64,000 nucleotides of DNA from an uncultured Eggerthella sp. (GTDB lineage Bacteria; Actinomycetota; Coriobacteriia; Coriobacteriales; Eggerthellaceae), in NCBI GenBank assembly GCA_900546175.1, contig URBX01000002.1, positions 124,001 to 188,000 of the forward strand, read 5' to 3'. Of this stretch, positions 19,366-26,678 are shown piece by piece (position 1 is the first letter of the stretch; every line of letters begins with the position of its first letter). The notes beneath the pieces were generated by a model. That model made no database searches, was not told the origin of the DNA, and saw only the letters and a program-made list of their open reading frames with translations. A program made the translations under genes and the position numbers.

Positions 19366-19941
19366 ATGGAATTTCAAACAATGGAACAAATCAGAAACTG
19401 CATAGATGAGGTTGATTTAGAAATCCGTGAGCTTTTAGCAAAAAGACTCCAACTTTCCTACGAGGTGGCTCAAAACAAGGCGCAATCGGGAAGCACTACT
19501 ATTTATAGAGCAGACAGAGAAGCAGCCATTCTTGAAAACTTGGGCAAGGAAGTCTCGGAAGACATTAAGGTTGAATACCTTGCTATTGTGAAAAAGATTA
19601 TGGAAACAAGCCGCATGTACCAATACGGCCTTCTTTATGAATGGAACAAGGAAGTTTTTAAAGAGGTAGTTGGCCATGAGCTTGCCAACAACCCCACCAA
19701 CCACGTAGTAGTACGTCTTTCTAGGGAAAACAAGCCGAATGCCATGAGCGCTATTCTTTGCATGATTGGTGACCACGGCTATGACATGAAGTGGATGGAA
19801 TTGATTGAGTGCACTGAAGACTTCGTCACCTTCGAGCTCACCATTTTAGGAGACACCACTCAAGTCAATATGAGGAAGTTGCTCTTCCAGCTTTCTAAAG
19901 AAAGCCACGATTTCAGCATTGTTTCTGTTGAAAAGCGTTAG
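19366..19941 (+). CDS. Chorismate mutase (AroQ) fused to an ACT-like domain
   Basis: A 191-residue protein. Residues 1-90 are an AroQ-type chorismate mutase that converts chorismate to prephenate; the active-site set is visible as Arg10, Arg27, Lys38, and Asp50-Arg51-Glu52. Residues about 110-191 look like an ACT/ferredoxin-like regulatory fold (NAMSAILCMIGDHGYDMKWMEL). In bacterial P-proteins a prephenate dehydratase lies between these two domains; here it is absent. The ACT-like part may give feedback control by an aromatic amino acid, by inference. AAGAG precedes ATG 19366. The stop overlaps the convergent GNAT gene by 4 nt. Confidence 0.85.
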   Translation: MEFQTMEQIRNCIDEVDLEIRELLAKRLQLSYEVAQNKAQSGSTTIYRADREAAILENLGKEVSEDIKVEYLAIVKKIMETSRMYQYGLLYEWNKEVFKEVVGHELANNPTNHVVVRLSRENKPNAMSAILCMIGDHGYDMKWMELIECTEDFVTFELTILGDTTQVNMRKLLFQLSKESHDFSIVSVEKR

Positions 19942-20489
19942 AGCACTAGTTCGAAAAGATACGAGCTTTGCATCCGTGGATCTTTGTGGCCCAGCTTAAC
20001 AAGGCCCAGATTATTAAACCCATTTCGTAAGTAAAGATTCTGTGCATGCTTTAAGTGAGGCATGATATCAAGCCTGATAGCTTTGTATCCCTGATTACGA
20101 ATCTCAGCGATGCAGTACTGCAAAAAGCGAGTGGAGATTTTTTGGCCACGAAAATCGGGAGAAACCGCAAACATACGCAATACCGCAGAGTCACGCAAGA
20201 GAATGCCCGATTGCCATTTGAAGGTGTCATATCCCGAAACAAAGGACTGCTCAATAACCGTTACAGCAACAATTTCACCATAGAGGGTAGCTACGTATAG
20301 CACTCCGTCTTCAAGCTGATATTTCAATTCCTTCATGGAAGGATGCTCGCCCATAACCCAATAAGGGTCTTCATCGGTACCTGAAGAGCGCATAACTACA
20401 ACGGAATAGAGATCCCAGATTTCTTGAATGTCATCCAGGCTGGCAACACGAAATTCAAGTGGCAGAATTTTTCCTTCAGTAAGTTCCAC
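19938..20489 (-). CDS. GNAT-family N-acetyltransferase
   Basis: A 183-residue acetyl-CoA-dependent acyltransferase of the GNAT superfamily. The acetyl-CoA pyrophosphate loop region is RMFAVSPDFRGQKISTRFL, slightly off the usual Q/RxxGxG/A, and a late LDIMPHLKHAQNLYLRNGF segment matches motif B. The substrate is unknown. It is convergent with the chorismate mutase gene and shares a TTAG overlap with it, and no dedicated terminator was seen between the two. Confidence 0.85.
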   Translation of the reverse strand: MELTEGKILPLEFRVASLDDIQEIWDLYSVVVMRSSGTDEDPYWVMGEHPSMKELKYQLEDGVLYVATLYGEIVAVTVIEQSFVSGYDTFKWQSGILLRDSAVLRMFAVSPDFRGQKISTRFLQYCIAEIRNQGYKAIRLDIMPHLKHAQNLYLRNGFNNLGLVKLGHKDPRMQSSYLFELVL

Positions 20490-20715
20490 AGCTCTTCCCT
20501 CTTCCTTATAAAGCAGGTATCAAGGATAGCACAGCACAACGGCGTAAATATGAAATTTACGCAAACACCTGACAAAAGCTTAGAAGAGAGCTTCAGAACT
20601 GAGACAACAATGCTCTCTTACAAAAAGCGTCCATGGTATAGTAAGCGCGAATCTAAAGGTAGCTATGTGCGGAATAATTAACGCAAGGCGCAATATTGCA
20701 CACCTGGGAGAAAAA

Positions 20716-21192
20716 ATGGCTTTCGAGTCTGATTACAACAACGCGCTTGGGGACTTCTTTTTGAAAAATACTGCTTCATCAGTGAAAAATGACAACGCTC
20801 AAATAGCAATTGCGAAAATCCAGCAATATAAAGCGAACAGCTTTATACAGTTTCTTTCAAGCCGCCGGTTTTACACAATCATACTGGTTTACATAGTTGC
20901 TGTTGGATATTCTCTTTTTGAATTTGATTTGTATATGGCATGCGCAGTGCTGGTTGGATTAGCACCGTTTTTCGTTCCGCTAATAATTGCAAAGTTTGTA
21001 TACCCTCTTCACCATTTTAAAAAGTTCTTGAGAACGAACAATATTGAAGAGGCTATTCATAACGACTCGGGTGCTATGGAAGTAGCAATCTCTGCATACA
21101 ACATGCTACCCAAAAAGAAAACCTTAGCTTACATAGAGCAGTTAAATAAGGATGCTGCTTATGTGATTCAGGAGCAAACACGCACGGAATAA
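20716..21192 (+). CDS. Two-membrane-segment protein of unknown function
   Basis: A 158-residue protein I do not recognise. Residues 1-55 are soluble, two adjacent hydrophobic helices follow at about 57-75 and 80-98, and the C-terminal 55 residues are charged and helical. The ATG at 20716 (MAFESDYNN) is chosen because GGGAG lies just upstream; the longer frame adds 17 residues that include that site. A 14-nt perfect palindrome begins immediately after the stop (21193-21206). Confidence 0.6.
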   Translation: MAFESDYNNALGDFFLKNTASSVKNDNAQIAIAKIQQYKANSFIQFLSSRRFYTIILVYIVAVGYSLFEFDLYMACAVLVGLAPFFVPLIIAKFVYPLHHFKKFLRTNNIEEAIHNDSGAMEVAISAYNMLPKKKTLAYIEQLNKDAAYVIQEQTRTE

Positions 21193-21371
21193 ACAAGCTA
21201 GCTTGTTATTGGCGTAATCAGCCTACCACGCCTTTTGCGATTTAGATTCGGCCCATTTTTCAAACGAAAAAGCAAGGAAACACAATGCAGTAAGCCTGGA
21301 ATGACGCTGCAAGTCAAAATAACGGCTTTGCCTTACCCGCTACATACGTAGCCTCATTTAGATGAGAAATT

Positions 21372-21398
21372 GAACCTCTTTCGAGAGGTTCTTTTTTT
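21372..21398 (+). terminator. UUCG-capped intrinsic terminator
   Basis: An 8-bp perfect stem (21372-21379 with 21384-21391), TTCG loop, then seven T. It lies 180 bp after the nearest upstream stop codon. Confidence 0.9.
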
Positions 21399-21668
21399 AT
21401 AGACCAGCTAGACCGCCAATACTACTCAATGCAATTGCAACTAACTTTAAATGCAGTAAAAACATTATTCATTAGCTAAGAGCAAATGATACCTTATCCA
21501 ACATTAATTTTTGGCCCTCCATCAGCCTTTATTGTTTTTCGTAATTTATTCATAGGTTGAAAATTTCCAACTAAAGCAACTAAACTGTTGCTGACTACCT
21601 AAAGCTTTCTCCCAAACCAAGCTTTATCCCCCTCAACACTCTCCCCCGAATAAGCCCTCCAGCCATTC

Positions 21669-21697
21669 TTGTCGGGGCATATTTCAAACAGTAAAAT
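21669..21697 (+). promoter_or_regulatory. Candidate promoter of the LRR gene
   Basis: TTGTCG (21669-21674), 17-bp spacer, TAAAAT (21692-21697). The predicted start of transcription is about 25 bp before the coding start. Confidence 0.5.
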
Positions 21698-21730
21698 GAC
21701 TCCTGAAAAACATTACCGATAGGAGCATTT

Positions 21731-22567
21731 ATGAAGAAGATTGTTTGCGAGCTCTGCTCAAGCAGCTCATTGATCAAAGAGGCAGATGGACTATTCCATT
21801 GCCAAGACTGCGGCACAACCTACACTGTTGAGGCTGCCCGAAAGCTGTTGGTAGAAATTCCTGATGAACCAGCTTCGCCTGACTTTGAAATTGAAAACGG
21901 CGTTCTGGTTCGCTACCTTGGCTCTGAAAAAGATGTAATCATCCCTGAAGGCGTTACCGTAATTGGCTCAAATGCTTTTCGCGGAAAAACTATTGAAAGC
22001 GTTGTTATCCCTGAAAGCGTAACCGTAATTGAGGACAGACAGAAAATGAAATTTGGCGACGGTGCTTTTAAAGATTGTCGCTTCTTATCACGTGTTTCTC
22101 TTCCTGAAAGCCTAGAGGTGATTGGCATCAGTGCTTTTGAAGGATGCAAAGCCTTGAAAACCATTTCTTTGCCAAAAAATCTCAAGCGTCTTGGCAACTC
22201 TTCTTTTGCAGAAAGCGGACTAACTTCCTTTACTCTCCCCCATGCAGAGAACCTCGGGTTTAATATCTGCTCAAATTGTCGTGATTTGAAAGAGATTTCC
22301 GTGGAAGAAGGCATCGAGATTATTCCTGCCTCCGCATTCAGTAACTGCTGTTCTTTAACTGAAGCAACCCTACCTGAAAGCGTTACCTCTATTGGAAGAT
22401 TTGCTTTCCGTTTCTGTTCGGCATTAACCACAATCTCTGCACCAAGCGTCACTTTTATTGACGAAGAAGCATTCTGTGATTGCACTAGCCTTACAGACTA
22501 TACCTTTGGCGAATTATCTTCCATTGGAAAAGACGCTTTTGACGGCACCAGCATCTTTCTTTACTAG
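21731..22567 (+). CDS. Zinc-ribbon, BspA-type leucine-rich repeat protein
   Basis: A 278-residue protein without a signal peptide. Residues 1-40 form a zinc ribbon (Cys6, Cys9, Cys24, Cys27). From about residue 60 to the end there are eight or so LRR_5/BspA-type units, each with a pattern like AFxxCxxLxxVxLPESVxxIG; examples are DGAFKDCRFLSRVSLPESLE and SAFEGCKALKTISLPKNLK. Treponema/Bacteroides BspA relatives act in adhesion, but the cytoplasmic zinc ribbon and lack of an export signal argue for an intracellular binding role here. TAGGAG precedes ATG 21731. It overlaps the convergent methyltransferase by 4 nt. Confidence 0.85.
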   Translation: MKKIVCELCSSSSLIKEADGLFHCQDCGTTYTVEAARKLLVEIPDEPASPDFEIENGVLVRYLGSEKDVIIPEGVTVIGSNAFRGKTIESVVIPESVTVIEDRQKMKFGDGAFKDCRFLSRVSLPESLEVIGISAFEGCKALKTISLPKNLKRLGNSSFAESGLTSFTLPHAENLGFNICSNCRDLKEISVEEGIEIIPASAFSNCCSLTEATLPESVTSIGRFAFRFCSALTTISAPSVTFIDEEAFCDCTSLTDYTFGELSSIGKDAFDGTSIFLY

Positions 22568-23208
22568 ATAGTTGGCGCTGGCTGATAATCCCAAACGGAA
22601 TAGTGCTGGGGGCAAACATAGGCTATTAAGTCATCACAATTTTGAATCACGCCCTGAGCACGAAGATGCCACCCTTCTCGGCCAGCATAATTGAAGCTTT
22701 CGCCATTATCAGACATATGGATCAAGACGAGGTTATGTGTAACCTCGTCTTTTATTTTGTCTAAGAACGCATTGAGAATGACGCTATCAAAAGGATTAAA
22801 CAAATAGAAATGGGTGTATTCATTAAGAGGCAAATCTAGCACATTGCCGCTCACAACCTGAAGGTTTTCAAATTCGCAGGTCCAATCTTGAGAAAAAGCG
22901 CTCAAGTCTTTATCAAACTCAACACCAGTTGCTCTGCCTGGAAACCCTTGCTCATGAAAATACGCCAAAACTCTTCCAGTAGAACAGCCCACATCAAGTA
23001 AATGGCTTTCTTCAGAAAACTCAAAGAAAGGAAACAAGGCTTCCAACACGAAATAGAACGTTGCAGTTGGATCATGAGCACCCTCATTGGCAAGTTTTGA
23101 AGGCTGGTTGTTCGCTAAAGACCTACCGCAAATTGCAATGTCACGCTCAACATCCTTTTTTACCAACAGAGCTTTATCGTGTTCGCAATCAAAACTAAGA
23201 GATTTCAC
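22564..23208 (-). CDS. Class I SAM-dependent methyltransferase
   Basis: A 214-residue Rossmann-fold methyltransferase. Motif I is LLDVGCSTGRVLAYF, followed by the acidic GVEFDKD loop, and NPFDSVILNAF takes the place of motif IV. The substrate is not evident. Two GTG codons (23211 and 23208) could start it; the second has the better distance from AAGGAA, so it is used here. The gene is convergent with the LRR gene. Confidence 0.8.
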   Translation of the reverse strand: MKSLSFDCEHDKALLVKKDVERDIAICGRSLANNQPSKLANEGAHDPTATFYFVLEALFPFFEFSEESHLLDVGCSTGRVLAYFHEQGFPGRATGVEFDKDLSAFSQDWTCEFENLQVVSGNVLDLPLNEYTHFYLFNPFDSVILNAFLDKIKDEVTHNLVLIHMSDNGESFNYAGREGWHLRAQGVIQNCDDLIAYVCPQHYSVWDYQPAPTI

Positions 23209-23333
23209 CACTATTCCTTATACTTTGAACGCTCAATAAGAACGAATTGAATGTGTTCAAATTATCCTACAAATAGAAGCTATCGCCAATCCTTGTATTG
23301 ATTACACCTATCTGCGCATTGCCTGCGCTCTCA

Positions 23334-23520
23334 TACTAATCTGGTTTGGACGCTTGCCAGCTAACCCATAAACAAGACGCTTATCCCAATCCAAGATTGA
23401 ATGGTTAACACTCGGCCTAAATTAGGCACCTACGCCTCTCCATGCTTAACTGATTGGTGCCCAGCCCACAGACTAGGCACCTATACCGATCCAAGTTTGA
23501 ATGGTTGGCACCCATCCCAT
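23334..23520. repeat. Four decayed tandem copies of the symporter gene's 3' end
   Basis: Unit 1 (23473-23520) is the last 16 codons of the SNF-family gene. Unit 2 (23422-23469) and unit 3 (23373-23420) each match it at about 34 of 48 bases. Unit 4 (about 23334-23369) is weaker, about 22 of 36. Spacing is 49-51 bp. This fills most of the 264-bp gap before the methyltransferase gene. Confidence 0.7.
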
Positions 23521-24867
23521 GATTAAAAGCACCACAATAATTGCGGGGAGGACATATCTCACGTACGGAAATATAAACCGAGGCAGTTTCAAGCCTTTGC
23601 CCGTATTAGCCTCCGCCAACAAGCTATCCCAGCCCCATCCCTTTTTGCTAGTGCAAAAAAGAACCAGAACCAAAGCGCCAAGAGGCAATAGGTTGTTAGA
23701 AATGATGAAGTCCTCAACTGCTTGAATATCACCAATACCAGGGACAACCACGCCTGACAATACATTGAAACCTAAGATGCATGGTAAGGCGAGTACGAAA
23801 AGCAAGCTGCCGTTAATAGCTACTGCTTTCTTTCGAGAAACACCCCACTGGTCCATAGAGAAGGCCATAATGTTTTCGAATACCGCAATTACCGTTGAGA
23901 GAGCAGCAAAGCTCATGAAAATAAAGAAGAGCGTGCCCCAAACATCACCAAAAGGCATTTGTGCAAAAACAGTAGGAAGTGTTACAAAAACCAATCCAGG
24001 ACCAGCCCCCGGCTCAACGCCAAAAGAAAAACAGGCTGGGAAAATAATGAGGCCCGCAGTGATTGCTACCAAGGTGTCCAAGAATGCAACGCGAACCGCT
24101 TCGCCCGCAATAGCGCGATCCTTATCAAGATAACTACCGAAAATGGACATAGATCCGATACCTACCGATACCGTAAAGAATGCCTGACCAAGTGCGGCAT
24201 ACATAGCATCAAAGAAGGTGTGGTCTGGAGAATTGAAAAGTTTATCAAAATCGGGAATCAAATAGAATTCCAAACCCGCTGCAGCACCTGGCAAAGTAAG
24301 ACTATTAAGGGCAAGAAGAATCAAAACGGCAAAAAGAACAAACATCATCACTTTCGAGATGCGCTCTACACCATTTTGTAAACCAAGAACTGTTGAAACA
24401 ATTCCCACAAGCACTACAAAGCCGGTAAATAAGGTAAGGGTTACCGGGTCTGCCAACAAGCTATCGAAAAGAGCACCGGAGGCAGCACTGTCAACGCCAT
24501 TAAATTCTCCGCACGCTCCTTTAACGGCATAGCAAACCATCCAGCCGGCAACAACGGTGTAGAACATCATGAGTAAGTAGTTTCCTACTAATGCCGCCCA
24601 CTTCCACCTGTGCCATTTCGTTCCTTTTGGCTCTAACGCGTCAAAGCTTTTCGCAATGCCTTTCTGAGAAGCTCTACCGTTTGCAAACTCCATAATGAGT
24701 GCTGGTAGCGCCAAGATAACCAAGAAGATTAAATACATTACTACGAAGGCTGCGCCACCATATTCGCCCGTGATATACGGAAAGCGCCATACGTTTCCTA
24801 AACCAACAGCACAACCAACGCTAATCAAAATAAAACCAAGACGGCTTCTAAACTTTTCTCTTTCCAT
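23473..24867 (-). CDS. Neurotransmitter:sodium symporter (SNF/NSS) family transporter
   Basis: A 464-residue Na+-coupled transporter of the LeuT/MhsT family, expected to import an amino acid or related amine. Eleven or so membrane helices can be traced. TM1 carries SVGCAVGLGNVWRFPYITGE, the unwound substrate and sodium site, and TM6 holds SVGIGSMSIFGSYL. The start is ATG 24867 after GGGG. The final residues MGWVPTIQTWIGIGA are echoed in degenerate form downstream of the stop. The 300-bp divergent gap upstream contains CAGAAAGT...ACTTTCTG inverted arms (24908-24915 and about 24943-24950) that could be a regulator site. Confidence 0.93.
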   Translation of the reverse strand: MEREKFRSRLGFILISVGCAVGLGNVWRFPYITGEYGGAAFVVMYLIFLVILALPALIMEFANGRASQKGIAKSFDALEPKGTKWHRWKWAALVGNYLLMMFYTVVAGWMVCYAVKGACGEFNGVDSAASGALFDSLLADPVTLTLFTGFVVLVGIVSTVLGLQNGVERISKVMMFVLFAVLILLALNSLTLPGAAAGLEFYLIPDFDKLFNSPDHTFFDAMYAALGQAFFTVSVGIGSMSIFGSYLDKDRAIAGEAVRVAFLDTLVAITAGLIIFPACFSFGVEPGAGPGLVFVTLPTVFAQMPFGDVWGTLFFIFMSFAALSTVIAVFENIMAFSMDQWGVSRKKAVAINGSLLFVLALPCILGFNVLSGVVVPGIGDIQAVEDFIISNNLLPLGALVLVLFCTSKKGWGWDSLLAEANTGKGLKLPRFIFPYVRYVLPAIIVVLLIMGWVPTIQTWIGIGA

Positions 24868-25104
24868 GCCCCTCTATACCTTTTTGCATTCGAAATTCTT
24901 TTAAGTACAGAAAGTGCTTTTGAGACATAATTTGAAACAAAATGTACTTTCTGGGTAGTTTTACACTCAAGTGCTAATCCTAACAGGGATAGCGAGTGTT
25001 TGTCGAAAAAAGTCCTTTACTCCGATAAAGCAAGGATTCTTCATGACTACGTACTGAATCCATCCGGCACAATTTACACCCAGCGTGGCTAGGTTTTACA
25101 CAGC

Positions 25105-25133
25105 CTGGCACAGCTTTGCGCTCCTGGTACAAT
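25105..25133 (+). promoter_or_regulatory. Candidate promoter of the FMN reductase gene
   Basis: CTGGCA (25105-25110), 17-bp spacer, TACAAT (25128-25133); transcription would start about 30 bp before the coding start. Confidence 0.55.
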
Positions 25134-25168
25134 AGATTCGAAAACTAGTCAGAGAAAAAGGAGCACCA

Positions 25169-25750
25169 ATGAAAGTACTTTTACTTAATGGAAGCAGACG
25201 AGAAGCAGGTTGTACCTACACTGCCTTAACCGTCATTTCTCAAGTTCTCAACGAAGCAAACATTGAGACAGAAATTATTCACGTGGGAAGCACTGCAAGC
25301 AACTCCGAGCTAAACAACTTAGCAAGGTCCGTTGCTGAAAAAGTAAAGGACGCTCAGGGTATTATTGTGGGCTCCCCTGTATATTACGCTTCTCCATCTG
25401 GTGAAGTAATTGCCTTTATGGATCGCCTTTATGCGCTTGCTGAAGCCGACTTACGCTACAAACCAGCCGCAGCTATCACCTCGGCACGCCGTGCAGGCAC
25501 TACCGCAACTCTTGACGTGCTAAACAAGTATTTTGCTTTTGCTGAAATGCCTATTGTTTCTTCTCGTTATTGGAACATGGTTCACGGAAGCAATTCTGAG
25601 GATGTACTCAAAGACGAAGAAGGCATCCAGATTATGAAAACACTCGGCCGCAATATGGCTTGGATGTTAAAGAGTATTGAAGCGGGCAAGAATGCTGGGG
25701 TTGAACAGCCAACTCCTGTTGAGAAAGTATTTACCAGCTTTATCCGTTAA
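25169..25750 (+). CDS. Flavodoxin-fold NAD(P)H-dependent FMN reductase-like protein
   Basis: A 193-residue flavoprotein of the NADPH-dependent FMN reductase/iron-sulfur flavoprotein-like group. The phosphate-binding loop is LLNGSRREAGCTYTAL at the N-terminus, and the second flavin loop is GSPVYYASPSGEV near residue 72. Partner and electron acceptor are unknown. AAAGGAG precedes ATG 25169. It has its own promoter and terminator and so is probably a single-gene unit. Confidence 0.88.
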   Translation: MKVLLLNGSRREAGCTYTALTVISQVLNEANIETEIIHVGSTASNSELNNLARSVAEKVKDAQGIIVGSPVYYASPSGEVIAFMDRLYALAEADLRYKPAAAITSARRAGTTATLDVLNKYFAFAEMPIVSSRYWNMVHGSNSEDVLKDEEGIQIMKTLGRNMAWMLKSIEAGKNAGVEQPTPVEKVFTSFIR

Positions 25751-25757
25751 AAAGAAA

Positions 25758-25799
25758 AGGGGCGGCAAATAAAAAACGTGTCTGCTGCCCCTGTTTTTT
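25758..25799 (+). terminator. Terminator of the FMN reductase gene
   Basis: AGGGGCGGCA (25758-25767) pairs with TGCTGCCCCT (25783-25792) with one mismatch, followed by six T. Confidence 0.85.
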
Positions 25800-25912
25800 A
25801 CCGTTTTTGTCGAAGATTATTTATGATCCTTCACATCATCTTCTAACGAAGATGGCTTGCAACTCTAGCCATGACGGTTGGCTTACGTACGATTCACATT
25901 TATTCATCTTCG

Positions 25913-26455
25913 CTAAGCGTGCGATTCCCCTTTTTCGTAAGAAGTGAATTCAGCAAGAAAGCCTTTTTCATCAAGAGCTTCCACAATTTCATCGAGCACT
26001 TCCTGCGATTCAGCGCTGATATGGTGGAAGTGGTACCCACTTGTAATAACCAGCAAAGGGCTCGAAACGCCTTTCTCAAGGTTTTCAACAAAATTGCGAA
26101 CGTCTCGTCTGTTTTTGATTTTCAAAGGCGCTTCCAGCTTTGCATAGGTTCGGTGGTTTACCAAAACATCCTCTACACAGCCCCCTAAATCAACAATCAA
26201 GTTGAGCTCTTCTTCAATTTGATCAGGGCCATGCTGAACTTTTACGAGCCTGCACGGATTATTGCCCGAGTTATTCAAAAGGTAGCCACGATTAGTGGAG
26301 ATAATGTCATATCCCGAAGTGCGAAGCAGAGCAATATCTTGCACAATAACCTGTCTACTTACGCCCAGCTTTTCTCCTAATGCACTTCCCGACAAGGGAG
26401 TTCCACTTTCACGAAGAGCCCTGATTATTTCTTTACGGCGCGGAGAATGTACCAC
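25913..26455 (-). CDS. niaR: NiaR-type niacin-responsive repressor (HTH plus 3H domain)
   Basis: A 180-residue DNA-binding repressor that senses nicotinate in Firmicutes and Thermotogae. The N-terminal winged helix reads LGEKLGVSRQVIVQDIALLR; the C-terminal 3H domain has its histidines at VQHGPDQ, VNHRTY and SGYHFHHIS. I start at GTG 26455 because GAGGAG lies 9 nt upstream and the length then equals the family norm; the frame stays open 62 codons further upstream, but that part shows no family sequence. niaP is the next gene upstream on the same strand. An inverted repeat with a TACAAT core lies just ahead of the start. Confidence 0.9.
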   Translation of the reverse strand: MVHSPRRKEIIRALRESGTPLSGSALGEKLGVSRQVIVQDIALLRTSGYDIISTNRGYLLNNSGNNPCRLVKVQHGPDQIEEELNLIVDLGGCVEDVLVNHRTYAKLEAPLKIKNRRDVRNFVENLEKGVSSPLLVITSGYHFHHISAESQEVLDEIVEALDEKGFLAEFTSYEKGESHA

Positions 26456-26470
26456 GGGAGCTCCTCTCTC

Positions 26471-26512
26471 AGAAAAACAAACTAGCCTCTCTATTGTACG
26501 AAAGGCTAGTTT
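26471..26512 (-). promoter_or_regulatory. niaR leader: inverted repeat around a -10 box, with terminator-like T-run
   Basis: Ten-base perfect arms (26479-26488 and 26503-26512) enclose a minus-strand TACAAT (26493-26498) in the 14-nt loop, and the minus strand then reads GTTTTTC before the ribosome site. It could be a promoter with overlapping operator (transcript starting inside the repeat) or, if transcribed through, a terminator/attenuator. Only 15 bp separate it from the start codon. Confidence 0.5.
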
Positions 26513-26678
26513 ATAAATAAACCGATTAGTTAGATTGTGCGAACAGATTTTAGGACTGCGGTATTCGTGAGGAGCTTTTTGCAAAACAACGATTGCATAA
26601 CTCCTGTAAGCTTTCAGGCTCTCAGGAGGAGACTTGAGCAATCAAAGAACACCACCTGTTGCAAACCCCCGCAAGCCC

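Larger units (their letters stand above)
21193..21730. other. 538-bp gap without a recognised gene
   Basis: Holds a 14-nt palindrome (21193-21206), a strong plus-strand terminator (21372-21398) and a candidate promoter (21669-21697). Between the palindrome and the terminator only very short frames exist (for example 16 codons from 21309), so this stretch is either a long 3' untranslated region or an unrecognised small RNA. Confidence 0.4.

Noticed and set aside
21913..22485. 190-codon frame antisense to the LRR gene
   Set aside because: Repeats in it only mirror the LRR units on the other strand.
23334..23520. CRISPR array, because of about 50-bp spacing
   Set aside because: The units are contiguous degenerate copies with no constant repeat/variable spacer structure and no cas genes.
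26456..26641. N-terminal extension of 62 codons on niaR
   Set aside because: GTG 26455 has a strong ribosome site, gives the family length, and the extra part crosses the inverted repeat.
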